Shown one piece after another: positions 1 through 9,117 of a stretch of 33,640 bases of DNA; the first letter of the stretch is position 1, and each line of letters starts with the position of its first letter. The DNA comes from Mnemiopsis leidyi (lineage: Eukaryota; Ctenophora; Tentaculata; Lobata; Bolinopsidae). The stretch is from assembly GCA_000226015.1 (NCBI GenBank), contig JH153122.1, positions 526,325-559,964 on the forward strand. Direction: 5' to 3'. A program made the position numbers and the translations under genes. The notes below the pieces were generated by a model. That model searched no databases, had not been told where the DNA came from, and saw only the letters and a list, made by a program, of their open reading frames with translations.

Positions 1-235
1 TGCAGGGTATGATGGTGGGATGAGGGTATGCAGGGTATGATGGTGGGATGTTGGGTACTGCAGGGTATGATGGTGGGTGTTGGGTACTGCAGGGTATGAT
101 GGTGGGATGTTAGGTACTGCAGGGTATGATGGTGGGATGAGGGGTACTGCAGGGTATGATGGTGGGATGTTGGGTACTGCAGGGTATGATGGTTGGATGT
201 TAGGTACTGCAGGGTATGATGGTGGGATGAGGGGT
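1..235. repeat. 30-bp minisatellite
   Basis: About eight tandem copies of a roughly 30-bp unit containing GGTACTGCAGGGTATGATGG, with small variants (TGTTG, TGTTA or TGAGG at the unit end). The unit is a multiple of three, so it reads as an open frame (MLGTAGYDGG repeats), but nothing else suggests coding. It starts at the window edge, so its full length is unknown. It lies upstream of the first visible tektin exon, in an intron or the 5' flank. Confidence 0.95.
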
Positions 236-408
236 CCTGATGAAGTTATACGACAAGCAGGATCAGGATTTTCTCTGGAAAATTTAGGATTGGCAAAGTC
301 GGTTACTGTTTTATATGGTCTATAGGCAACATTCTTAAATCACGGTTGCTAGATCCGGCCTGCCTGGTATAACCTTTCCCCTTGTCCTATTTCCAAATTA
401 CCCTACAG

Positions 409-3400
409 ACTTTGGGAGCCCCCTCCAATGCAATTCGGGACAGAAAAGCTCCCGACCAGTGGAATGCTGCTCTCAACATGCACGTTAGACTCAGCGGTTC
501 GTCAAGCTACTTCACTGGGTCGAGACTGTTTTCTAGATCACTGCTAGATTTGTAGATCGACAGATATCGCTAGATTAAGATATCCAGCTAGTACTTTATG
601 TCGAAACTCTTACCTTAGTTTTTACATTTTTGAATAATTTTATTTAAAAACTGTCTCGTCCCGCTAAGTTTCAACAATTTAAGCTGTGATGAAGTTTGAT
701 GTTTCCTATTTTCTGACGTAACGCAATAGCCAGAAAAGCATCGCATGTGTGATTCCAAGCGTTGAAGTATATCACGTTCAATTTCCTTGCTCAATTTGAG
801 AATTTCATGGTCGGTATGACAGTGAGGAAACATAAATTTCATGACAATTTAGTAAATAATCAATGTTTTTCATTGCGAGCAAGATTTTATATTTCGGCTC
901 TACTTCAGACAAGGACAAAAACAAGGCTGAGACTCAGCGTGACGCCTCAAACAGACTGATCAAGGAACTCGACCAGAAGACCAAATCCAAGCAGGCTGAA
1001 ATCAACCGTCGTCTCCAAGACAGGTTTTTGTTTACCTGCATTTTTCTGTAGCTTCTAAAGTCTACAAGTGATCTTGTAGCTGAACGACAATTCATGACGA
1101 GACCGGTAAAACATTTTGACGCCAACATTTTCCCAGAATAACGACAGTAGCATACTGGAAACAGCGACTAAACACCGAGCATGCTGCTATCTGTCAGGAG
1201 ATCACTAACTTGTCCATGTCGAAGAAGAAGACACAGCAAGCTTTAGCTAGCACTGAACTGCCTACTGAGGTTGGTACTTGGTCTTTACATCCTTGCTTTC
1301 TGCTAGTTTTGCGATATGCTTTTCTGTGCATCCCCCCCTTTTTTACTAAGTCGATTTTGGACTTTTCTTTCCTATACTTATGCTATTCTACTTGATCTAA
1401 CCTATAAGAACTTTAGGTCAGTCACAATTGCCTGAAGAACAGAGAAAACAGGGAGGCTATTGATTTGGTCCAGGATTTGGTTGATGACGAACTTATCAAC
1501 GTGAGTATTGTGTTTTTGAACGATAAAATTTGGCTGTCGTCTTGATATCGGATTTTCTTTCTCTTTTTAGATGAACCTGTGTTGACAGCTTCATGCTTTA
1601 CGGTTGACAGAGAAAAAACAAACTAACTATTTGATTTGTAAATCCAAACTGTCAAATATGTTTTTATAATCTATCAATGAGTCGCCGAATGTTCTAATTA
1701 TTTATTTATAACAGGAGCTGAACATGTTGAGCGAAGTCCAAAAGCTGCTGGCTACTCGTATTGGTGACTCGGACCAGCGACTCAAAAATCTTAACGATTG
1801 CAAATCTAAGCTTGAATACGACATCAGGTATGTAACAAGAGAAACTTAGGAAAAACTGAAGAAAAAGGACAGCTTGTAGTTTAACCGTCATTGCATTCCC
1901 TGGTTGATTTACTTTACTTTGCCCGTGAGAAAACAATTAGTTGAATCATTAAATGTTCTGACAGCAAATGTTCCTGGTTTTAGGCAGGTTACTCCCACTC
2001 CCAGTATTGAGTAACTAAAACCGTTTCGCTCAGGGATAAAGAAGAGTGTCTGAGGCTGGACGAACATTGTTACAAATTGAACAACGGCTCTGCCGGGCTC
2101 CAGCAGGTCGCACAGCCCACTCTCTACGATGGACATACGTGAGTGTCGCGTGGTATTAAGAAGTCGGGATTTTAAGACTTAAGAGGAATAGTAAAGCATG
2201 GTCATCTGATCCTTCACCCGTTCCACCAAACTACTTTTGACGCTGACCATATTAACCCAAAGAAGGCATGATCAGTTTCAGTATTTGTAATCTGACCAAC
2301 TTTATGAATTCACCTTAAAATTGAGGATTAAACAAAAAAAACAATTTAGGACGACTGTCGACAAGCACGAAAGTTTCTCCCAAGACAACCTGGAAAAGAG
2401 CGAGATAGCTCGCGTTATGAGTTGTTTACAGAGGGAACTCAACGACTTCAGTATCAACAAGTCTAACGACGAGCTCCAGAAACAGGTAGACTTTTGTTAC
2501 TTATAGATCCCTGGCTGTTATATTCTACATATAAGGCTTTTAATAAATGAATTCTGCAGAATCATTATTTTGAACCTAGTATAAAATGGCATTGCATATT
2601 AAATAAAGATGAAACATTTAAGTAAAACATTAATATTTTCAGTCAGAGCTTGTTGGATCCATGTTCAGATTACGTCTGAAGGAACTGACAACCGCCAAGA
2701 CGAACTTGGATGGACAACTGGAGAAGGTATCACTCTTTCCATTTAATGTTGTAGAAAGTTCATTTTATTTAAAAAATGTGTGATCGTTGCTTTGCATCAA
2801 CAAACTATAAACCAAAGAACCAGTACCGCGAACTAACGAACTAACAAACCACAGACCTACGACCACTAACAACTCCACCCTATCAGACGAACCAGGAGAT
2901 CTCCTGCGTGGAGGACTCTCTACACCAACTCCGGGAAGCTCTCCGAAGCAAGGACGGTCCCATGAAGGTGGCCACCACCAGATTTGCTGTGCGATCTAAA
3001 CGTCCCAACGTCGAACAAACACGTGACTACGTCCACGGAGGACTGTTGTCTGAGATAAACGACATCAGCGGCTCTCAGGAGGCCCTCAAGGTCAGTGAAA
3101 GTTTTTGTTTTTTGTAGGTTTGATCTGAAAGGTAATTTCAAATTTGGGACACGTTCAGCATTGGTTCGGGCCGACTTAAAACCTTGAAGTGTGACTCACT
3201 ATTTTTGTAAAAACGTCCATTATTTGATCAGAATTTGATCAGAATAAATTTTGTATTACATTTATTAAGCAGTAAAATGACAATTTGTATTACGTTCTAG
3301 TAGTAAAATGACGATACTTCTCTTTCAGCAACAAATAGCTTCTGCGGAGGAGACACTCCATCGTCTGCTGAAGAACAAGGAACGTCTGCAACAAGACATC

Positions 3401-4078
3401 GAGATAAAGAAGAAGAGTATCCAGATAGACGAACAACAGTGTTTGAGACTGAGGAAAACCCTGTCCTGGAGAGGGTGAGTGTCCTGGTATTTCTCGGTCT
3501 TCCCCCCAATGTTGAGGACGGTTTTTTGTCAGTCTGTGAAGCATTTTTCTTGTGTTTAAATTGCACTTTTGAATATTGCGGGGAAGGAGGTGTCATTTTC
3601 AATGGAACTAGAAGTGGTGTCATTTCTTATGTTTTTCAGACTGACGAATGGTCATTGGGTAGTGGAGCACTATCATATCCGTCGTAAAGTTTAACCTTCT
3701 CTGATCTTGTATCATCGCATCCCACCCAATCCCCTAATGAGGTTTATCACCCTTTCTGCATCGTGTATTGCATCTTGTCTTTAGCGTTTTTAAATCATAC
3801 TCAAAAATCTTGTCGAAAATTGAAATTATTGTTCAAATTTAACCTAGTTTTTATGTTACCTAAGCTGGTAAATGATGACTGGCAATAATGTATCTTATCT
3901 TACTTATACTACTTGAAATTGATAATGCACCCTTCTCAAATCTATTAAGTTAATCTAATCAATGGATGCATCGTTAAAGATGAACTATATAAAGCACGTC
4001 TTTATATTTTTGACAAACAAGAACTAGAACTTGATCAAAAAACTATGTCGTTTCAGATTCCGACCCGCTGGAATGTAA
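409..4078 (+). CDS. Tektin family protein (5' end outside or unrecognised)
   Basis: Tektins are coiled-coil filament proteins inside the doublet microtubules of cilia and flagella. Exons read by frame and GT-AG sites: 409-496, 909-1023, 1137-1269, 1417-1500, 1715-1827, 2034-2138, 2350-2485, 2643-2726, 2887-3090, 3329-3474, 4057-4078 (TAA at 4076). They join to 410 codons including the stop, near the usual 400-450 aa. Family hallmarks in order: DQWNAALNMHVRL, AETQRDASNRLIKELD, ITTVAYWKQRLNTEHAAICQ, HNCLKNRENREAIDLVQDLV, KSKLEYDIRDKEECLRLDE, KVATTRFAVRSKRPNVEQTR, and a tail ending SWRGFRPAGM. The family loop motif, normally RPNVELCRD, reads RPNVEQTRD, so its Cys is missing. The first exon has no start Met in frame, so an upstream exon is expected. 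The subtype is not settled. An ATTAAA polyadenylation candidate lies at 4268. Confidence 0.92.
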
Positions 4079-4267
4079 GAGAAAACTGCCCTGAAAAGCC
4101 GTCAGTTCACGTGACAGCCAACAAGTCACGTGACTCTGTTAAGATATAAGCATGTCTCGAACCGTTACTCTGGACTTTGCGTTATCCTGTTTATGTTACT
4201 GTGCTATTACATTGTGAATAGGAAATAGGAAAAATATAATTGCCAATTAAGTGAGTTCAATTTCATT

Positions 4268-4273
4268 ATTAAA
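4268..4273 (+). terminator. Candidate poly(A) signal of the tektin gene
   Basis: ATTAAA about 190 bases after the tektin stop codon, in AT-rich DNA and before the foldback element. Position and sequence fit; no transcript evidence. Confidence 0.4.
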
Positions 4274-4555
4274 GATTTGGTGGTGATAGATTCTTTGTTC
4301 AGAATTTTTCGTAATGATTTTTGTAATGAACACAGCCTGTTGTGTTTGGCAAAGATTAACGGGTAAAACTAGTGCTATTGAACGGTTGAAGTTGGTTAAA
4401 CTTATTTCCATAAAAATTGAATTCGTAAATGATAGTATTTTGGTTTTAACAATTCTTGAATGTTAAATATAAACTAGTTTCATTTAGTTTTTTGTGAGTG
4501 TGATTATAAACGATGCCTCAATACAACATTTTAAATTTTTGAAAACATGAATATG

Positions 4556-4860
4556 TGATGGAACTCGAAAGGTACGTAAGCATCTTTTTTGTAACAAATT
4601 AGACACTGTTCTGCAATGTTTTCTGCAATGTTTTAATAGGTATAACACCTGTCATCTTCTGGCTCAATAAATGTGTTATTTGTAGTGTTGCAATAGGCTA
4701 AAAGTAAAACTATTACAATAATAATAGTTTTAAATTATTGCAACACTACAATTACAACAAATCTATTCAGCCAGAAGATGACAAGTTTTATTACCATTGA
4801 AATATTGCAGAACGGCGTCTAATTCGTCACAAAATAGATGCTTACATACCTTATAGTCCC
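4556..4860. mobile_element. Foldback (MITE-like) element
   Basis: Two arms of about 130-150 bp are inverted copies of each other with some divergence and one short indel. The left arm runs from the GGTACGTAAGCATC block near 4570 through GACACTGTTCTGCAATGTTT and GTCATCTTCTGGCT to GTAGTGTTGCAATA. The right arm carries the complement in reverse order, ending in GATGCTTACATACC near 4850. The centre is AT-rich with inverted TATTACAATAATAATAG-like sequence. No coding capacity. Exact ends and a target duplication were not determined. It lies just downstream of the tektin gene. Confidence 0.8.
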
Positions 4861-4953
4861 ATTTATAACAAAGGTTATCGAACATTATAATATATTACCA
4901 AAAACATAACCCGCACGCTTATGGCGATATCAGAAATTTAAGCTACTAGCTCC

Positions 4954-5158
4954 TCTCTTTCTCTCGTAGCTCACCTCTCTCCTCTCTCCTCTTTCTTCTA
5001 TCCGCTCTCCTCTCTCCCCTCTTTTCTCTCCTCTCTCCTCTCTCCTCTCTCCTCTCTCCTCTCTCCTCTCTCCTCTCTCCTCTCTCCTCTCTCCTCTCTC
5101 CTCTCTCCTCTCTCCTCTCTCCTCTTTCCCCTCTCCTCTCTCCTCTCTCCTCTCTCTA
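4954..5158. repeat. Polypyrimidine microsatellite (CTCTCTC-type)
   Basis: Nearly pure C/T on the plus strand, with a 7-bp TCTCTCC unit repeated more than 20 times and a few variant units. A second, less regular CT-rich block follows at about 5298-5390. The long polypurine/polypyrimidine mirror character could allow triplex DNA; that is inference from composition only. Confidence 0.95.
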
Positions 5159-6430
5159 GGACGTAATCATGTTAGCGCATACGTGCACGTCCTACTTTGA
5201 CGAGATTGTATCCGTCTATCGTTCTAATGAAACGTCGTTCTAACGAAACGATCTCGTTCAGCTTTAGCTGCGTGAGTCGGGTATCACCGCGACAAGTCCT
5301 ACTCTCTCCTTTCTCTTTCTCCCCATTCCTCTCTCTTCTCTCCTCTCTACTCTTTCCTCTCTCTACTCTATCCTCTCTCCATCTTATCATCTGATCTTTA
5401 TTTTATCCTTGTTAGACGTTGCCTGACCTCAGACCTGCTGCCGTGACCGCCCCCGCGCGCGCGGCGAAGCCCCCGCGCAATGCAACGCAAGGCAATCATT
5501 GCCTGGGGACCTTAAGCTAATTGTTGCTCCCGATCGGAGGGAAACATGTAGAAAAAAGAGCCGCGCATCGCCCGGTAAGGCAATCATTTTGTCAGTATTT
5601 TTATTTGTTAATAATCAATATCATATCCGTTCGTCGTGGTGAATACCCGACTCACGCAGCTAAAGCTTCTGTAGAAAGGTAGACAGATATAATCTCGTCA
5701 ACATATCTGTTTACTGTTTCAATGAAACGATCTCGTTCAGCTTTGAAATTGAGCCGCGCGAAAGTCGGAAATCACCGCGAAAATTGTTTCCTAAATCAAC
5801 TTGCTACACGTTGCATAGCAGCCTAGCCTCCGGCGTGCGGCGGCGTGGCTTGTACAGCAGCACGAACCCTCCCGCGATTTTATTCTCCTCCCGTCATTTT
5901 ATTCTTTATTCGCTTCGAATGAGGCTCGGACAAAGTCAGACAACGGCGTGGCCAATATAAACAAACAAAACCTTGCTACACGTTGTATAGCCCTGCTGCC
6001 GCGAAGCGGCAGCCTACGGCGCGCGCGAAGCGCGCGGCGGCGTGGCCACAACGTGAGACAAACAAAACCAACATGAACAAACAAAAACCAACGCGTTCAG
6101 CGTTGTGCGCGCCCCTTAATTTGTCAGACGTTGCCTGACCTGCTGCCATGCCGCGAAGTGGCAGTTGACGAAATTATATCCGTTTTGCTACACGTTGCAT
6201 AGCCTTGCTGCACGTTGTATAGCCCTGCTGCCGCGAAGCGCGCGGCCACAACGTGAGACAAGCATAGCCCTGCTCGCGCGACGCGGTAGCCTCCGGCACG
6301 CGCGTGCACGCGGCGTTTATCCCTGTGCAAGCTTAGCTCGAAATTAGGACGGACGCGCGACGCAAAGGCTCGATAGGGCGCGCGCAGTGCGAGCCACAGG
6401 GCTATGTTGGCTTAGCAAGGCGCTAAGCCA
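5159..6430. repeat. CpG-rich mosaic repetitive region
   Basis: Much richer in CG dinucleotides than the AT-rich surroundings. It is built of blocks repeated within itself: GAAACGATCTCGTTCAGCTT at about 5246 and 5724; GCTTTAGCTGCGTGAGTCGGG at about 5261 and inverted at about 5645; several copies of TTGCTACACGTTG and CCCTGCTGCCGCGAAGCG between 5800 and 6250. No credible reading frame; the short open frames are a by-product of base composition. A related block lies inverted near 18987-19064, so this is a dispersed family, probably a non-autonomous element or complex satellite. Confidence 0.75.
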
Positions 6431-6758
6431 ACATCCTAAGCTTCATGTTCAGTAGTTCAATCATTTGCTTTAAACATATGTGACCGTTCGTAGCAAAGCA
6501 ACAAAGACTGAGGACCCCAGGCAAAACCGATCATTAATGTATCTCTTTTGGTTCTAAAAATACTACTAATAAACTACCCCGTATATCCCGTTTATGGATT
6601 TAAATTCCCTATGACCCTATATCACATAACTAGGTTGCTCTAACCATTTCTTATTGTTATACAAATAACTCATTAACTGTGCGTTTAAACTTCAATTTAC
6701 CAAGTTTATTAAACAGTCCATAAGCATCCAAAATCTATTAGCATTAGTGTAAAAGATG
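6431..6758. other. AT-rich spacer without recognised gene
   Basis: I see no conserved frame, structured repeat or splice-bounded exon here. On the minus strand it lies beyond the LINE ORF1 stop codon and could include the remaining downstream part of that decayed element. Confidence 0.5.
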
Positions 6759-7315
6759 TTAAGGGGATTTCATTACGCTTTTCTTTGCTGCTCCGTCCTG
6801 TCTCTTCTTCTTCTCCTTTCTGGCTAAAAAACGGATCTCCCGGTCAGCTCGACAGAGGTCCAAATTTATCCAATAAACCGGGCGGCTCTTTCCAGCCTTT
6901 TCCATGGTTAGAGTAGTAGCTGTTTTCTCATTAGCCGTTTTCATAATCCATGGTCGCTTTTAAGGGTCGGGTATACCAGCACGATGACAACTGATAAAAT
7001 CGTTTTCTTTGATCTATAGGGTCTCCAAACAGAACTTGGCCTCTTCCTCTTGGCGTTGTTTAGAAGTAACCTCTATGCTCTCAGGAACTTTTAAAACACA
7101 CAAATTATGCTTTCACAGGTTGCACTCAATTTTATCAATGTGCATTTGTCTGAACCTTTGAAATAACATTCTCTGACGCTTGGGCAGTACTCAAATCCTC
7201 GATCACTTTCTTCCAGGAATTTGCTGTCACTTCAGAATAGAGGTGGACAGCTATGTTGACGGTTTTTCATTGTTACCGTCAATTAAATTATTAAGGGCTT
7301 TGGTAAGTTTTGGCA

Positions 7316-7519
7316 CAAACAGCTGAAGCTCCTCTTTTATGGTTACTCTTACTGCCCTGTTTTCTACACTGTCATTTTCTGAAGATGTCAGTGCCATTTC
7401 CTTTTAAGAATGTTGAGATTTAAAGCAGTTGGGGCAGAGACAATTTTAAAATAATCTCCCCATTTCCTCAGTTAGACCTTTCAGTCCTACGCAACTATAG
7501 TGCCAAAACTTCTCACATT
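7316..7519. repeat. 204-bp direct repeat, copy 1 (flank of nested LINE)
   Basis: Matches 7876-8079 at a constant offset of 560 with about five substitutions and no indels. Both copies are ORF1 sequence and abut the inserted LINE fragment exactly, as expected for an unusually long target duplication. Confidence 0.92.
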
Positions 7520-7875
7520 CTTCTTCTTCTTCTTCGTAGGGGGATGCAGCGCTTAAAAGAAGTAGCACCGCTGTGAGATAAGGCCGGGACGGCCTTGTGC
7601 TCTCCCCAGTCATGTAATTCAGTTAAAATTTTTGAGCTCTGGTTATTCCATATCGTCGTTTGTGCCAATCAGTGTTGGTTGAAACGATTCGTGGAACATA
7701 TGTAGCCGACTATTTTCCTGAGTGGAAAGCGGTCGGCTATTTCAGAGACACTTGCACAGTAGCAGTTAAAGAATCGTCCTCTCCTGTTGAACCACATTGG
7801 ACACTGCCCAATAAAGTGGTTCATGGTTTCCTCCTCCATGGAGCAGTGAGGATATATCTTAGAAATGCTCTGAAG
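7520..7875 (-). mobile_element. 5'-truncated LINE 3' end, nested in the ORF1 remnant
   Basis: On the minus strand it encodes the C-terminus of a non-LTR reverse transcriptase ORF: HCSMEEETMNHFIGQCPMWF (Cys...EEE..H....C), the zinc-knuckle-like ending common in such proteins, followed by RGRFFNCYCASVSEIADRF. It then continues to a short 3' UTR ending in GCATCCCCCTAC and a (GAA)n tail at 7520-7542. A (GAA)n tail, rather than poly(A), is typical of several LINE clades of aquatic invertebrates. The 5' end is truncated. It is flanked by 204-bp direct repeats. Confidence 0.8.
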
Positions 7876-8079
7876 CAAACAGCTGAAGCTCCTCTTTTAT
7901 GATTACTCTTACTGCCCTGTTTTCTACACTGCCATTTTCTGAAGATGTCAGTGCCATTTCCTTTTAAGAATGTTGACATTTAAAGCAGTTGGGGCAGAGA
8001 CAATTTTAAAATAATCTCCCCATTTCCTCAGTTAGACCTTTCAGTCCTATGCAACTATAGTGCCAAAACTTTTCACATT
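7876..8079. repeat. 204-bp direct repeat, copy 2
   Basis: Second copy of the 7316-7519 block. It joins seamlessly to the N-terminal ORF1 part above 8079, whereas copy 1 joins to the C-terminal ORF1 part, so the undamaged ORF1 had this block once. Confidence 0.92.
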
Positions 8080-8558
8080 GTTTACAGCCAACAGAAAACT
8101 CATCCCCAATGTACTTCTTGAATGGACAAATACATTCGTAGTCCACAGAGGAAGGGGTCCTTTCTGGACTCTTTACAATCTTTGTCCTTGGTCCATCCCC
8201 TTTCTTATCTGTCACCTTCTTGTCATTCAAATCGTCCATATCTCAAAATGTATGTATAATAGCAGTGTTGGAAGTATTAAAAACTGGTAAAGGGCCAAGT
8301 TATGTTAGTAACAAAGAAAGACATCATGAATATCTTTTTTCCCATCCATTTGTGGCCAAAAATCGCTTTATTATTCTCAGTTCTACTGGAAAACATTTTT
8401 AACATAGTCTTTAATGTAGGTCTATTCCCTTTTTTAATGTTGATGGTAAGGGTAGGTTTCCTATTTTTTCCATTAAGTGTCTCGTAATTTTCGATAGATA
8501 TTTGTGATGATGTTATGTCATAAATATTACTTACTTAGTGCAATTTCATAAATATTAC

Positions 8559-8717
8559 TTACTTACCTTCAATGTGTACATGTTGTGCCCATTTTTTATA
8601 CAGAATTTCTGCATGTTTCGGATAATACGAGTTGTTCGGTATGAATTCTGGTAAGACAAAGGCCCCACTTGAGTCTGAGTCAATGTAAAAATCAATTTGG
8701 AAAATTATTCCATTCAT
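8559..8717 (-). CDS. Short open frame or possible exon, unrecognised
   Basis: 52 residues starting MNGIIFQIDFYIDSDSSG and continuing AFVLPEFIPNNSYYPKHAEI to KKWAQHVHIEG, where a good donor (GGTAAGT) occurs at 8567. Composition is protein-like and the frame is open upstream of the Met for some codons. I do not recognise it. It may be a first coding exon of a minus-strand gene, part of an old element, or chance. No second exon was found. Confidence 0.25.
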   Translation of the reverse strand: MNGIIFQIDFYIDSDSSGAFVLPEFIPNNSYYPKHAEILYKKWAQHVHIEGK

Positions 8718-8719
8718 GA

Positions 8720-9117
8720 TCGTGTTTTCATGATGCCTTTAAACATCCAAGACAGCATTGCAGATGGCTCAAACAAATTTGAACATCATGAATTTCTCTG
8801 AAAAATTAACTCTATGGCCAGAGCAATTCACGCAATTCTCTCATTATCAAAAATGCAACAGCTTATTACCATTCTTCTCATTTCCATCTTAACACAGTAG
8901 CATGGAGCATGTACTATCCTATAAAATCATGAATTTTATTGACTGTCATTAACTTTATTTAACTGGATTATTTCAGGATTAAGACTATTGTGATTTGTTA
9001 ATTCAAGGAATGTAATTATTATATTTGTTTCCTTGTGTTCCTGTAGGGCTCCCTGCTCCATAAAAAAGAATAAATGTGCAAAATCGAAATGAATTTGACT
9101 ATTAACATTTAAGGTGG
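8720..9117 (+). promoter_or_regulatory. 5' flank of FOXRED2
   Basis: AT-rich stretch directly upstream of the FOXRED2 start codon, presumably holding its 5' UTR and promoter. No clear TATA box, CpG cluster or recognised motif. Confidence 0.3.

Larger units (their letters stand above)
6759..8239 (-). pseudogene. Decayed non-LTR retrotransposon ORF1 with PHD-like finger
   Basis: Read from 8239 downward. The N-terminal part (MDDLNDKKV...) carries a PHD/treble-clef-like pattern: ECIC, CKQC, HYSC, then CLCPNC, with a stop at the place where an aromatic residue is usual before the last CxxC. After the nested insertion (7520-7875) the frame resumes with KEELQLFVPKLTKALNNLI, then NLCVLKVPES, CHRAGIPD, and a basic end GKSRPVYWINLDLCRADREI...FLARKEKKKRQDGAAKK, stopping at 6759. 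This order (zinc finger, coiled region, RRM-like/CTD end with a DL-x-AdREI-x-FLARKEKKK tail) resembles ORF1 proteins of CR1/L2-like LINEs. Several stops and frameshifts show it is dead. No matching ORF2 follows. Confidence 0.7.

Noticed and set aside
77..325. Protein of MLGTAGYDGG repeats
   Set aside because: Product of the 30-bp minisatellite; no splice site or start context ties it to tektin.
5899..6347. Arg-rich open frames on both strands of the CpG-rich region
   Set aside because: Composition artefacts of repeated GCGCGC-type sequence, overlapping on both strands with no motif.
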